Shown here piece after piece: positions 1 to 8,007 of a DNA stretch of 42,749 nucleotides. The stretch is taken from IMG/VR virus record IMGVR_UViG_3300033151_001073, positions 1 through 42,749 of that record; one strand, written 5' to 3'. This DNA is from a virus. The notes below the pieces were generated by a model. That model was not told where the DNA came from, did not search any database, and was given only the letters and a program-made list of their open reading frames with translations. Each line of letters begins with the position of its first letter. The stretch's first letter is position 1. The translations under genes and the position numbers were made by a program.

Positions 1-114
1 TGTCCGTCGGACCCGGGAGTGGTTGGAGCTGCAAAAACGGCGGGAAAACATCGCGCCGGATTTTAATTGGGATTAAGGACTTGCGCAATAATTGGAGGTC
101 AATATGGACGAGCA
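1..114. repeat. Terminal direct repeat (circular closure)
   Basis: Bases 1-114 match bases 42636-42749 exactly. The overlap cuts through one gene whose start is at 42313 and whose stop recurs at 74-76. The simplest reading is a circular assembly of 42,635 bp that was not trimmed. True short terminal repeats are less likely because a gene runs straight through and lambda-type terminases use cos or headful ends. Confidence 0.95.
2..76 (+). CDS. 3' end of the small protein gene at 42313-42711 (duplicated by the overlap)
   Basis: The last 24 codons and the stop (TAA at 74-76) of the gene starting at 42313 appear here because the window repeats 114 bases. It is not a separate gene. See the full copy at the other end. 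Confidence 0.9.
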   Translation, partial: VRRTREWLELQKRRENIAPDFNWD

Positions 115-544
115 TAGGTTGCCCATTGTGGGTGCATTTGTAAGGGGTTTTGGTGAGGTGGTGTCTATTGAAACAATCGAACCGCCTCCCCCGCCTGCGC
201 CTAAGAAAGAATATGGTTTTCTCTCAACGGAGGCTAGAGGCGAATTGCGATTAAATGGTGAAGTGATCGCGCGGCTATGTGGTTTTAATGATTTTTATGG
301 CCTCGAAACGAGCGTCAAGAGCGCGACCAAAGAAATGCGGACATACGCTGCCGACCGGAAAATAGGCTCGGAAAGTGAGCTGGAAGTAGTGGTGGTGAAG
401 TCGGTTGTCAAGTCCGCCGCCATTCCATCTATGTTGGCGGCAAACCGTTATGATAAAGCATATTGCGGTTTTGAAGGAGTTTGTCCTTCCCTGGATGAGG
501 ATTTGGTGGAGTCTGTTGTTTGGAGCAGCAAAACAATCAAATGA
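104..544 (+). CDS. Hypothetical phage protein
   Basis: A 146-residue protein of unknown function. The ATG at 104 has a clear GGAGG at 94-98; an in-frame TTG at 92 would overlap that site, so 104 is preferred. A proline run (PPPPPAP, about residues 27-33) separates a short N-terminal piece from the rest. There is no membrane segment or recognised motif. It is the first gene of a run of short plus-strand accessory genes and sits 27 bases after the gene that spans the join. The stop overlaps the Shine-Dalgarno region of the next gene, so the two are probably co-translated. Confidence 0.75.
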   Translation: MDEHRLPIVGAFVRGFGEVVSIETIEPPPPPAPKKEYGFLSTEARGELRLNGEVIARLCGFNDFYGLETSVKSATKEMRTYAADRKIGSESELEVVVVKSVVKSAAIPSMLAANRYDKAYCGFEGVCPSLDEDLVESVVWSSKTIK

Positions 545-558
545 AAGGAGCAACTGCC

Positions 559-888
559 ATGATCCACGTATCGTTTTGCAGGACCACGGGTGCATACGCT
601 GATCGATCCAAAACCGATACCCGACGTTTTTGGAAAGCCAGACATGCCGCAAAATTCAAGCCGGGCGTTGTTTTCATGGGAATCAACAAAGATTTCCGCG
701 CCGGCGGCGTGCGGTTGCATCCGGCGCGGGTGGTCTTTTGCCGAAAGGAACGCCTGGTGGACATGACGGAAGAGAGCTTTGTGCGCGAGGGCGGCAAGCG
801 ATACTGGCCGGACCGCGCGGCGTACATCTCCGAAATGGGGGGCCCGGACCGGGTACCGTATTTGATTCGGTTTGAGCATTTGCAGTGA
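559..888 (+). CDS. Hypothetical protein, possibly ASCH-like
   Basis: A 109-residue basic protein. The ATG at 559 follows AAAGGAG with good spacing; in-frame upstream ATGs at 520 and 541 lie inside the preceding gene. The pattern of a compact beta-rich protein with KDFRAGG and VRLHPARVVFC followed by an acidic/EGG stretch is reminiscent of ASCH-type RNA-binding folds, but no diagnostic residue settles this. The function should be treated as unknown. It is co-directional with its neighbours and 14 bases from the gene before it. Confidence 0.7.
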   Translation: MIHVSFCRTTGAYADRSKTDTRRFWKARHAAKFKPGVVFMGINKDFRAGGVRLHPARVVFCRKERLVDMTEESFVREGGKRYWPDRAAYISEMGGPDRVPYLIRFEHLQ

Positions 889-922
889 TTAGGGCGTAAT
901 TGATTGAGGGGAGGAAATAACA

Positions 923-1204
923 ATGTGGACATGTGGTAAATGCGGAGATTTCAAATTCGATGCTACAACAAGCTGTGATTGCATTGAATTTACCATCATT
1001 GATGAAGACGGCGAGAAGGATAAACTATTTGCCGTAAACCCGGAAACTGCAGCATTGAAATATGCGAAAACATCCAATGAATTACATGATTATTATCTCG
1101 TGAATGAATCGATAGAGATTAAAGTTTCCTCGAAAGGTTGCCCGGTAGAGACGTTTATAATCAGCGCAGAACCGGCTATCCATTATTCTGCATCTTTGCA
1201 ATGA
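923..1204 (+). CDS. Small putative zinc-binding protein
   Basis: A 93-residue protein with an N-terminal CGKCGDF motif and a second pair (CDC) near residues 18-20, so it could bind one metal ion. The GGGGAGG just upstream of the ATG at 923 is a strong ribosome binding site. The remainder is acidic with no recognised domain. Its stop overlaps an alternative ATG of the methyltransferase gene at 1201, so the two are translationally linked. The role is unknown; nearby genes suggest DNA or RNA transactions. Confidence 0.7.
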   Translation: MWTCGKCGDFKFDATTSCDCIEFTIIDEDGEKDKLFAVNPETAALKYAKTSNELHDYYLVNESIEIKVSSKGCPVETFIISAEPAIHYSASLQ

Positions 1205-1227
1205 ATCGGAGACAAGGAGAGCGACCT

Positions 1228-2538
1228 TTGACGGAAATAATAGTGGATCTGTTCGCGGGCGGAGGTGGAGCATCAGCAGGAATTCGGATGGCACTGGGAC
1301 GTGACCCGGACGTGGCTATCAATCATGACCGGGTGGCCATCGCCATGCATGAGGCGAATCATCCCGGCACATGGCATCTTCGCCAGGATATCCGGGACGT
1401 GCCGCCACGGTGGGCAACGCGCCGCCGTCCGGTGGGATTACTGTGGGCGTCTCCGGATTGCAAACATTTCAGTAAAGCCAAAGGGTCCGCGCCGAAACGG
1501 GACCGGGAGATCCGGAGTCTCGCATGGGTGGTGGAGAAATGGGCAAGGGAGGTAAGGCCCCGGGTAATCATCTTGGAAAACGTCGAAGAATTCAAAACCT
1601 GGGGGCCGCTTGACCATGATGGGGTCATTATCCCGGATCAGAAAGGCGCGACCTATCGTGAGTTTATACGATCGTTGCGGCGGCTGGGTTACCGGGTGGA
1701 ATACAGGACGCTACGGGCATGTGATTATGGGGCGCCCACCATCCGAAAACGCCTCTTCATTATTGCCCGCTGCGACGGCCTGCCCATCGTTTGGCCCGAA
1801 CCGACCCACGGACCCGGGCTAATCCCATATCGAACCGCTGCGGAAATTATTGATTGGTCAATCCCCTGCCCTTCCATTTTTGAGCGCAAGCGTCCTCTGG
1901 TGAAAAACACCATGCGCCGGATTGCCGAGGGGATCAGGCGGTATGTGATTGAGGCGGACGAGCCGTTTGTTGTCCCGGCAACGCTAATCCAAACAGGTTA
2001 TGGGGAACGAAAAGGGCAAAAGCCGAGGGTGCCGGGTCTTGGAAAACCTCTGGGGACGGTAGTTGCTGGGGGTGTTAAACATGCCCTTGTCACCTCCCAT
2101 CTGATAAAAATGCGCGGGACTTGCAAACACGGCCAGCCCGTCACGGATCCAGCGCCAACCATCACCGCCGGAGGAACCCACGTGGGGGAAGTGCGGGCGT
2201 TCCTGATGAAATATAATAACCATAGCATCGGCCAATCCATAGCCGACCCGATGGCCACGGTTACCACAAAAGACCGGTTCGGGTTAATAACCGTCATGAT
2301 CAAAGGGGAGCCCTACATCATCACCGATATCGGCATGCGGATGCTTTCCCCCAGGGAGTTGTTCCGGGCTCAGGGTTTTTCAGACGATTACAAAATTGAC
2401 ATTCAGGTTGATGGGAAACGGATTACGAAAACCAACCAGGTGCGCTGCTGTGGAAATTCGGTTTGCCCGCCGATTGCTGCGGCATTGGCGGACGCTAATG
2501 TATCGGTATATGAGTCACGGAAGGAGGGGCGAGCATGA
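1228..2538 (+). CDS. DNA (cytosine-5-)-methyltransferase
   Basis: Transfers a methyl group from S-adenosylmethionine to cytosine C5 in a specific DNA sequence. With the TTG at 1228 the protein is 436 residues. Motif I is DLFAGGGG (about residues 7-14), the catalytic loop is SPDCKHFS with Cys about 78 (the PDC variant common in phage enzymes), motif VI is ENVEEF (about 117-122), and TIRKRLFII resembles the QxRxR motif VIII. The C-terminal part has the DPMATVTTKDRFG and SPRELFRAQGF segments of motifs IX-X. AAGGAG at 1214-1219 lies eight bases before TTG 1228; ATG 1201 lacks such a site. No cognate nuclease is adjacent, so protection of phage DNA from host restriction is the likely role. The target sequence is unknown. 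Confidence 0.93.
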   Translation: MTEIIVDLFAGGGGASAGIRMALGRDPDVAINHDRVAIAMHEANHPGTWHLRQDIRDVPPRWATRRRPVGLLWASPDCKHFSKAKGSAPKRDREIRSLAWVVEKWAREVRPRVIILENVEEFKTWGPLDHDGVIIPDQKGATYREFIRSLRRLGYRVEYRTLRACDYGAPTIRKRLFIIARCDGLPIVWPEPTHGPGLIPYRTAAEIIDWSIPCPSIFERKRPLVKNTMRRIAEGIRRYVIEADEPFVVPATLIQTGYGERKGQKPRVPGLGKPLGTVVAGGVKHALVTSHLIKMRGTCKHGQPVTDPAPTITAGGTHVGEVRAFLMKYNNHSIGQSIADPMATVTTKDRFGLITVMIKGEPYIITDIGMRMLSPRELFRAQGFSDDYKIDIQVDGKRITKTNQVRCCGNSVCPPIAAALADANVSVYESRKEGRA

Positions 2539-2771
2539 CCGAAATTGAAGAGGGAATGAAACATCTGGCCGCCGGAATCAACGATGTCCTCACGGAACAA
2601 TTTGGGAGAAAAGGATTTGCTCTGATCGTATTCGAATTCTCCAAGCCAGGGATCAGTAATTACATTTCCAATGCCAAGCGGGGGGACATGATCACCGCAT
2701 TGCGCGAGACGGCGGACCGGCTGGAGCGGAATCAGGATATTCCGACGGCGGTATCTTTCACGGCACAATGA
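2535..2771 (+). CDS. Conserved small phage protein (unknown function)
   Basis: A 78-residue protein whose ATG overlaps the methyltransferase stop (ATGA), indicating coupled translation. The segment GISNYISNAKRGDMITAL followed by RETADRL is typical of small early proteins in many Proteobacteria phages, whose role is not known. It has no membrane segment. Being coupled to the methyltransferase may only reflect operon packing. Confidence 0.8.
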   Translation: MTEIEEGMKHLAAGINDVLTEQFGRKGFALIVFEFSKPGISNYISNAKRGDMITALRETADRLERNQDIPTAVSFTAQ

Positions 2772-2805
2772 AATGAATAACCTAACATGAATCGGAGGAC
2801 TCAAA

Positions 2806-3006
2806 ATGGGCAAACTTGAACCCGTCGAGTTTTGTGGAGAACTTAGACGCGAAACACCACAAGCGTATTGTGTTTACGATGGCGCCAATGAGGTTTGGAT
2901 TCCCAAAAGTCAGGTCCGGGAGGCCCGACAAGTCGGTGGAAACAATAGCCCTGCTTATGAATTCGTTGTGCCGGAATGGTTGGCAATCGAAAAAGGCATC
3001 ATATAA
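2806..3006 (+). CDS. Hypothetical phage protein
   Basis: A 66-residue protein with GGAGG nine bases before the ATG at 2806. The layout (QAYCVYDG, then EVWIPKSQV, then a C-terminal VPEWLAIEKG) is seen in small phage proteins that wrap a substrate or regulate recombination genes, but no function can be assigned. It has no cysteine cluster or membrane segment. Confidence 0.7.
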   Translation: MGKLEPVEFCGELRRETPQAYCVYDGANEVWIPKSQVREARQVGGNNSPAYEFVVPEWLAIEKGII

Positions 3007-3068
3007 CAAGCAGGGGTTTGGATGCCATTTGTGAAAATACATTAGGTGACCGCCAGGAGGAGGAAGAA

Positions 3069-3446
3069 ATGAGCAATGAATGCTGGGTTTGTAATGGATC
3101 AGAGCCAAAGATGTTTTCTAAAAAATGTGAAGCGCATGATGTATGCGATGCTTGCGGCGTAAAACGTGCCAACGTAGGCGGCATCTCGTGGGGGACCCTG
3201 ACCGGGTTCATTTGTCAAAAGTGCAAAGATGCAAAATGCCAAAAAGCAATTTCTGATTTTGAAAAAGAAGAACATGACGATTTTGACTTTCAAGACAATG
3301 ATTACGTCAAGTGCCCGCATTGTGGCTATGAGTACACCCCTGGCCCGGAGGGATTGCACAAATCAACAGACGAGGAAAAATGCCCAAACTGCAACAGCTA
3401 CATAAAAGTAGAAGTTGAATGTTCCGTGATGTATTCAACGCGATAG
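3069..3446 (+). CDS. Zinc-ribbon protein
   Basis: A 125-residue cysteine-rich protein. AGGAGGAGG directly precedes the ATG at 3069, which decides the start over an upstream in-frame ATG. Cysteines come in pairs: CWVC near the N-terminus, CDAC, CQKC, then CPHCGYEY and CPNCNSY about 20 residues apart, which looks like a classic zinc ribbon. An acidic linker (EKEEHDDFDFQDND) separates the halves. It is probably a nucleic-acid or protein-binding accessory factor; the function is unknown. Confidence 0.72.
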   Translation: MSNECWVCNGSEPKMFSKKCEAHDVCDACGVKRANVGGISWGTLTGFICQKCKDAKCQKAISDFEKEEHDDFDFQDNDYVKCPHCGYEYTPGPEGLHKSTDEEKCPNCNSYIKVEVECSVMYSTR

Positions 3447-3485
3447 GTGCAAGCATGAAGCCAAATGAATATTGGAGGGATAAAG

Positions 3486-3674
3486 ATGGATTCAGGAGAA
3501 GGAAAATTCATTCAAACAGCGAAAATAGAAGACCTGGAAGCAATGCGGGACCAATACCCGAAATCAAAAGGGGTATTTACGGTGGGGGTAAAACTTGAGA
3601 TTAAGGGGAGTAAATTCCTTGTCAAAGATATTTCACCGTTTGGCATAAAATTGAAGCGCTTGGCTCAGGATTGA
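3486..3674 (+). CDS. Hypothetical small protein
   Basis: A 62-residue protein. GGAGGG is placed correctly before the ATG at 3486, whereas the ATG at 3465 lies upstream of that site. It contains VGVKLEIKGSKFLVKDISPFGIKL, given here in pieces: VGVKLEI, GSKFLVKDI and PFGIKLK, which reads like a small beta barrel. The family is unknown. It lies in a run of short co-directional genes. Confidence 0.6.
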   Translation: MDSGEGKFIQTAKIEDLEAMRDQYPKSKGVFTVGVKLEIKGSKFLVKDISPFGIKLKRLAQD

Positions 3675-3685
3675 GGGAAAATAAA

Positions 3686-3778
3686 ATGCTCATAGTAACA
3701 ACAATCATCATATCCGGCCTTCTCGTCCTCCTGTTAATCTGTGGGATTATTTCCGCGCATTCTGATAGGAGGGGCTAA
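3686..3778 (+). CDS. 30-residue single-pass membrane peptide
   Basis: ATG at 3686 opens a 30-codon frame ending TAA at 3778. Almost all of it is one hydrophobic helix (ISGLLVLLLICGIIS) followed by a basic tail (HSDRRG). It fits exactly between two neighbours, and its 3' end carries AGGAGG. GAGGGAAAA upstream could act as its ribosome binding site. Possibly a small membrane regulator; it could also be a chance frame. Confidence 0.45.
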   Translation: MLIVTTIIISGLLVLLLICGIISAHSDRRG

Positions 3779-3810
3779 TTGAGAAAGGCGGAGCGCAATT
3801 GGAGGTGATT

Positions 3811-4011
3811 ATGGGTTTCAAATGCCCTATTTGTCTGAAGGATTTTGCAATAAATAAAAGCGCCTGGGAAAAACATATAAAGTTTGCTCATGATGGAGTG
3901 GGTAATAGTATTGTTGATTTTGTGAGATGCACTGCCGAACAACCCCATACCGCCGCTACAAAAACGCTCCCGACGGCCCGGCACGTTGTGCCAAAGGAGG
4001 TTGTTTCTTGA
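3811..4011 (+). CDS. Small C2H2 zinc-finger protein
   Basis: A 66-residue protein. GGAGGT at 3801-3806 precedes the ATG at 3811. The N-terminal half holds CPICLKDF, then KHIKFAH, spaced as in a classical C2H2 finger (Cys-X2-Cys, 13 residues, His-X4-His). Such single-finger proteins in phages are usually of unknown role. The C-terminal half is low in structure. It probably binds nucleic acid. Confidence 0.65.
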   Translation: MGFKCPICLKDFAINKSAWEKHIKFAHDGVGNSIVDFVRCTAEQPHTAATKTLPTARHVVPKEVVS

Positions 4012-4055
4012 CCGGTCAAGCTGTTTTGGTCAGTTTGCTAAATTTCACAAATTGC

Positions 4056-4099
4056 CAGCGAGGTAGTAAATGAGACGATTTCTAATCGCAGAATATTGC
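4056..4099 (+). repeat. 44-bp direct repeat, copy 1
   Basis: These 44 bases recur without a mismatch at 4612-4655. The repeat covers the ribosome binding site (GAGGT), the ATG and the first ten codons of each of two paralogous genes. It marks the left boundary of a recent tandem duplication or recombination. Confidence 0.95.
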
Positions 4100-4411
4100 A
4101 GTGGCTCGTTTTATACGGGCTGGCATATATATCTCCGTGACCATCGGCCCCCCCGGCGGAGAAATAAAGACGGAAGTTGGGGTTGGATCAGGATGAGCGG
4201 ATGGTCATGGATGCAGCCCAGGGTGAGTAATTTTTTATCATCGATCGGAATCGAAATTCATGACGATGGCACTTGCGATGATAATGAAATTGCCGAGTTT
4301 GCAAGGAGGTATCCGATCAAGGGACGTCGATGTGGCGGGAAATTGCGGGGATGTTTAGAGGTGGAGGTTGATGAGTTTGATGAAATTAGGCTGGCTGATC
4401 CGATGAAATAA
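4070..4411 (+). CDS. Hypothetical protein, paralogue A of a tandem pair
   Basis: A 113-residue protein of unknown function, paralogous to the gene at 4626-4970. Both start MRRFLIAEYC, share GWH-YLRD in the first quarter, NFLSSIGI or SFLSSIGI in the middle, and DGTCDD--IAEFA, then RCGGKLRG, near the C-terminus. The two conserved cysteines (in GTCDD and RCGGK) might be functional. Copies differ most in the tryptophan-rich loop at about residues 32-48. The identical 5' end suggests recent duplication, the rest diverged more. Confidence 0.75.
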   Translation: MRRFLIAEYCSGSFYTGWHIYLRDHRPPRRRNKDGSWGWIRMSGWSWMQPRVSNFLSSIGIEIHDDGTCDDNEIAEFARRYPIKGRRCGGKLRGCLEVEVDEFDEIRLADPMK

Positions 4412-4425
4412 CAGAGGATAGCATC

Positions 4426-4629
4426 ATGGAAACAAATAACAACACCATCAAAATTGACGTCTCCGGTCTGGAACCGGAGGTTGAATCGTTTATGATGAAA
4501 ATCCTTAAACAGCTCCAAGATCCTCCTAACGTGCAGATTGCGGTGGATATGGAAAGCCCGATAACATTCAAAGAGATGTGCAAAAAACTGTCGATCAGCA
4601 AAACACAGTTACAGCGAGGTAGTAAATGA
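4426..4629 (+). CDS. Small protein ending in a partial helix-turn-helix
   Basis: A 67-residue protein lying between the duplicated paralogues. Its C-terminal segment ITFKEMCKKLSISKTQLQR looks like the first two helices of an excisionase-type HTH, but the frame stops (GSK, stop) exactly inside the 44-bp repeat. This suggests that the recombination that created the duplication cut off the end of a longer HTH gene. The N-terminal half resembles a dimerisation helix (VESFMMKILKQL). Its stop overlaps the next ATG (ATGA). Confidence 0.65.
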   Translation: METNNNTIKIDVSGLEPEVESFMMKILKQLQDPPNVQIAVDMESPITFKEMCKKLSISKTQLQRGSK

Positions 4630-4655
4630 GACGATTTCTAATCGCAGAATATTGC
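4612..4655 (+). repeat. 44-bp direct repeat, copy 2
   Basis: Exact second copy of bases 4056-4099, covering the ribosome binding site and first codons of paralogue B and the last codons of the HTH-like gene before it. Confidence 0.95.
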
Positions 4656-4970
4656 CGCGGCCCATTTTTTATGGGATGGCATTTATACCTACGAGATAAC
4701 AGGGAATTTAAGCGGAACTCAGATGGCGGATGGGGATGCCTAAGGCAAATCCGCGAAAATTCTCATGTCACATCGTTCCTTTCGTCCATCGGGATCATCA
4801 TTACCGGGGACGGCACATGTGACGATGATGGAATCGCAGAATTCGCAGGACGATTTCCGATCAAGGGCATCCGGTGCGGTGGGAAATTGCGTGGAGGTAT
4901 TGAGGTATATGTCGGTGAATATGGAGCAATCAAAGGTGCGGGAAAATGTCAGATAAAATCCAAAAACTAA
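4626..4970 (+). CDS. Hypothetical protein, paralogue B of a tandem pair
   Basis: A 114-residue paralogue of the gene at 4070-4411, with the same N-terminus and the same spacing of SFLSSIGI, DGTCDDDGIAEFA, FPIKG and RCGGKLRGG. The C-terminus differs (KCQIKSKN) because it runs 25 bases into the terminase small subunit gene. Function unknown. Retention of two diverging copies directly upstream of the packaging genes could point to a role in late expression or packaging, but nothing in the sequence proves it. Confidence 0.75.
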   Translation: MRRFLIAEYCRGPFFMGWHLYLRDNREFKRNSDGGWGCLRQIRENSHVTSFLSSIGIIITGDGTCDDDGIAEFAGRFPIKGIRCGGKLRGGIEVYVGEYGAIKGAGKCQIKSKN

Positions 4971-5665
4971 TGGAGGTTGCCGGGGATGAGGACCGGGATG
5001 AACTCACAATCCTACGTAACGCCCTGGCCGGATGCCTTAAAGCCTATGACACCCAGCCCACCGCCGCGCACAAAAAAAACCTGGATGCGGCTCGGGCGGC
5101 CCTGGATGAGTCCGTGGAGCGGATGTGGAAAAAATACGTCCCCGAGGATAGCCGGTTTAAAAACCTCATGGAGGTGGTGGGGTACCTCCGTGGGAAAGGC
5201 TACAAGATTGGCAAAAGCAAAATCTATAAGGACCGGCAGGGAAATCAGATCCGGGTTCAGCCGGATGGAAGCGTGCTCCAGCGGGACGCGGACGCATACA
5301 GCAAAACCCTCCAGCTCCTGGGGGATCCCCTTCGGGGCCTTGAGGCGGCCCAACAGAAAAAGGTGGACCTGGAAGGGAAACGGCTGCAGGGGCAGATCGA
5401 TGCGCTGGAACATGACCTGGACGTCAAGCGCAATCTCTACGTGTTGCGCGATGATTCCGAAATGGAGAAGTCCGAAAATGCCGCCGCCATTTTCATCGGC
5501 ATTTCAAACGGCATGATCGACAGCGCCCGGGTATTTATCGAGGCGGCCGGGGGAGACCCCAACCGGCTGCAGGAATTTGTGGCGGCCCTGAAGCAGGAGT
5601 TGAATCGGGCCGCCAATTCGTTGGCTAAACTGGAAACCATTAATTTCAGCATCGATAGGGAATAA
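4946..5665 (+). CDS. terS: Putative terminase small subunit (Nu1-like)
   Basis: A 239-residue protein directly upstream of, and overlapping by one base, the large terminase gene, as expected for the small subunit that recognises the packaging site. Residues about 67-110 (LMEVVGYLRGKGYKIGKSKIY, given in parts as EVVGYLRGKGY and KIGKSKIYKD) resemble the winged-helix region of Nu1-type proteins, in which a wing helix reads cos DNA. Residues 135-175 look like coiled coil (LEAAQQKKVDLEGKRL), a likely oligomerisation or large-subunit contact region. The assignment rests on position and these features. A nearby cos site could not be identified by eye. Confidence 0.75.
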   Translation: MSDKIQKLMEVAGDEDRDELTILRNALAGCLKAYDTQPTAAHKKNLDAARAALDESVERMWKKYVPEDSRFKNLMEVVGYLRGKGYKIGKSKIYKDRQGNQIRVQPDGSVLQRDADAYSKTLQLLGDPLRGLEAAQQKKVDLEGKRLQGQIDALEHDLDVKRNLYVLRDDSEMEKSENAAAIFIGISNGMIDSARVFIEAAGGDPNRLQEFVAALKQELNRAANSLAKLETINFSIDRE

Positions 5666-7659
5666 TGGAAGCACCGCAACCCATATCCGCCGAATCGCCG
5701 CCCCCATGGATCCCCAACGCGATCCTGAAAGGCCTGCCCCACGGCAAACCCGTGGTGTTGACCGCCCGCCTCTCCGCCGGGGAACGCCTGATCCTCCGGA
5801 AACGCCGGCCCATCCGCGTCTCCGTCTGGTCCGAGCGCCACCGGGTGTTGACCATGAGCAGTCGCCCGGGTCCCTGGCGGAATGACCGGACCCCGTATCT
5901 GACGGGGCTCATGGACGCACTCGCCTTTCCATCGGTACGAACCGTCATCCTGTGCAAGCCGCCCCAGGTGGGGGGTAGCGAGGCGGTCAATAATTTTGTG
6001 GGGAGCCGCATCGACCGGGACCCCGGTCCGGTGCTGTACGTGTTCCCCGAAACCAACACAGCCCGCGAAAATTCGCAGGATCGCATCCTTCCCATGATCG
6101 AATCATCCGCAAATCTATCCCAATACCTGACGGGTCATGATGATGATAAGGCCAGTTTCAGAATTAAATTGCGTCATATGCCCATCTATATGGCGTGGGC
6201 CGGATCCGTGTCCCGGTTGGCCAACAAGCCGATCAAAATCGTGGTGTTTGACGAAACGGACAAATATCCCCCGGCATCCAAACGGGAGACGGATCCCATC
6301 ACTCTCGGGGAAAAACGGGTCATCACCTATCCCTATGACCATAAGATTATAAAAATCTCCACGCCCACCGTTGAATCCGGTCCCATCTGGGTGGCCATGG
6401 AGACCGAAGCACAGGTGATATTTGATTTCTGGGTGGAATGCCCCGGATGCGGCGAGATGCAGCCCATGGTGTTTGATCAGATCAAATGGGACAAGGTAGA
6501 GGGGGAAGACGGAAAACCTACGCACCCCGATCCGGAGCGCATGCAAAACCTTCAACTGGCCTGGTACGAATGCCCGCACTGTCAATGCCAATGGGATGAC
6601 GGGTGGCGGGATAAGGCGGTATCCGCCGGGGAATGGCGGTCACGGACCACGCGGGAAGAGAAACAGCCGCTTGAGCTGGAATACTATCTGAATTCACGAC
6701 GCCCGACAAAAATCGGGTTCCATATCCCGTCGTGGATTAGTTCCCTGGTGAGCATGTCAACGGCGGCCGCCGCGTTCATCAAAGGCCGTCACAACCTGAA
6801 CGCCCGGAAGGATTTTTGGAACGCTCACAAGGCCGAGGCGTTCGTCTTCCGTAAATCGGAGCGGGCCGAGGATTCTATTCTGGCGTTGCGGGATGACCGG
6901 CCCAGGGGTGTGGTGCCGTCCGCCGGGGTGGGAGAACCGGCGATCATATCCTGTCTGACCGCCGGGGTGGATACCCAGGATCATGGGTTTTGGTATGAGA
7001 TCCGGGCATGGGGATTCGGCCTGGAGTTGCCCAGTTGGCAGATCCGTGAGGGGTATGTCGAGACATTCGCGGCCCTGCATCAGGTTTTGTTCTCTGATGA
7101 TTATGTGGATCCGGCGGATCAGAAGTACTTTGTCCGGCTGGCCATCCATGATGCCATGGGGCACCGAACCAGCGAGGTCTATGATTTCGCCCGCCAGCGC
7201 CGGGGGCGTGTGTTGGCGTTCAAGGGGGAGCGCCGCCTGGCCCAGCCGTATGCCTTCAGCGAACAGGAATTTTATCCGGGGACCAAAAAGCCCATTCCCG
7301 GCGGCATCAAGTTGTGCCGGGCGGATGTGACCTATTTTAAAAATCAGTTGTCGAGCAAGTTGAACATCACGCCCGGGGATCCCGGCGCGTGGATGATGAA
7401 TGCGGAGACCAGCTTTGAATGGGCTAAGCAGATGTGTGTCGAGGTTTTGACCGAAAAGGGGTTTTGGGAAAACCCGAAAGAGCGTGCCAACCACGGGTGG
7501 GATTGCAGCGTTTACAACCTGGTGGCCGCGGAGGTCCTGGGGATCCGCCACTGGCGGCTGCCGGGGGCCCCAAAACCCAAACCGGCAAAACCGCCCTCAT
7601 CCGGCAAACGTGATGGAACCTGGCATGGGTATCGGCGGCCGGGTTGGCTGAATCGGTGA
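5665..7659 (+). CDS. terL: Terminase large subunit, lambda gpA family
   Basis: ATP-driven motor and nuclease that cuts and packages phage DNA into proheads. The length (664 residues) fits the GpA family. A Walker-A-like KPPQVGGSE lies near residue 98, a Walker-B-like VVFDETDKYPP near 195, and the C-terminal nuclease half contains AGVDTQDHGFWYEIRAW near 435 and a later AIHDAMGHR. A zinc-knuckle-like CPGCGEM and CPHCQCQW pair sits between the two domains, as in many GpA proteins. Start and the previous stop share one base (TAATG). The following gene is not the usual W-like connector, which appears only at 11155; a 3.5 kb regulatory cassette separates them. Confidence 0.95.
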   Translation: MEAPQPISAESPPPWIPNAILKGLPHGKPVVLTARLSAGERLILRKRRPIRVSVWSERHRVLTMSSRPGPWRNDRTPYLTGLMDALAFPSVRTVILCKPPQVGGSEAVNNFVGSRIDRDPGPVLYVFPETNTARENSQDRILPMIESSANLSQYLTGHDDDKASFRIKLRHMPIYMAWAGSVSRLANKPIKIVVFDETDKYPPASKRETDPITLGEKRVITYPYDHKIIKISTPTVESGPIWVAMETEAQVIFDFWVECPGCGEMQPMVFDQIKWDKVEGEDGKPTHPDPERMQNLQLAWYECPHCQCQWDDGWRDKAVSAGEWRSRTTREEKQPLELEYYLNSRRPTKIGFHIPSWISSLVSMSTAAAAFIKGRHNLNARKDFWNAHKAEAFVFRKSERAEDSILALRDDRPRGVVPSAGVGEPAIISCLTAGVDTQDHGFWYEIRAWGFGLELPSWQIREGYVETFAALHQVLFSDDYVDPADQKYFVRLAIHDAMGHRTSEVYDFARQRRGRVLAFKGERRLAQPYAFSEQEFYPGTKKPIPGGIKLCRADVTYFKNQLSSKLNITPGDPGAWMMNAETSFEWAKQMCVEVLTEKGFWENPKERANHGWDCSVYNLVAAEVLGIRHWRLPGAPKPKPAKPPSSGKRDGTWHGYRRPGWLNR

Positions 7660-7670
7660 AGGAAAAACTC

Positions 7671-7931
7671 ATGCCACTGTGGAACGAACATAAAAACTAC
7701 ACTACCTCCGGCGGCCGGTTCCAGCATTTCGGGCGGCGGACCGAGGTCACCTACTCCGTTTCGGAAACCGCTGAGATTTTTTCCGTTCACAAGCAGACGG
7801 TTATGAAATGGCTGCAAACTGACGAGGACGGCGCGGCGGTCATTACTTCGGGTGCATGGTTCAGGATGCCGGTATCCGGGCATATCCGCATAAGAGAATC
7901 GGCTATTTTGAAATTGCAGGAAAAAACCTGA
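7671..7931 (+). CDS. Small helix-turn-helix protein
   Basis: An 86-residue DNA-binding protein. GAAGGA lies eight bases before the ATG at 7671, so this start is favoured over an ATG at 7644 inside the terminase gene. The middle (YSVSETAEIFSVHKQTVMKW) is an HTH_17/excisionase-type helix-turn-helix with MerR-like helix spacing; the tail (GHIRIRESAILKL) is the usual wing and C-terminal helix. It lies just before the promoter and C4-like RNA leader and could regulate that promoter or act as excisionase, which is otherwise not visible in the genome. Confidence 0.7.
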   Translation: MPLWNEHKNYTTSGGRFQHFGRRTEVTYSVSETAEIFSVHKQTVMKWLQTDEDGAAVITSGAWFRMPVSGHIRIRESAILKLQEKT

Positions 7932-7978
7932 GTCTTTTAAACCCTAATCACGAAAGCGGGATCAAAACTTCTTTTTCG

Positions 7979-8007
7979 TTGACAGCATTTCCAACCCCGA
8001 GTATTCT
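7979..8007 (+). promoter_or_regulatory. Sigma70-type promoter of the antisense RNA / antirepressor transcript
   Basis: TTGACA at 7979-7984 and TATTCT at 8002-8007 are separated by exactly 17 bases, close to the vegetative consensus. Transcription would start near 8014, just ahead of the C4-like RNA and the three-gene antirepressor operon. It is the best consensus promoter noticed in this cassette. Confidence 0.7.

Noticed and set aside
1-114. Functional terminal repeats of a linear genome
   Set aside because: A gene runs through the repeat and its size is typical of an untrimmed assembly overlap; the packaging genes are of the cos/lambda type.
6757-7551. Minus-strand frame of 264 codons
   Set aside because: Lies entirely within the terminase large subunit gene and lacks any domain pattern.
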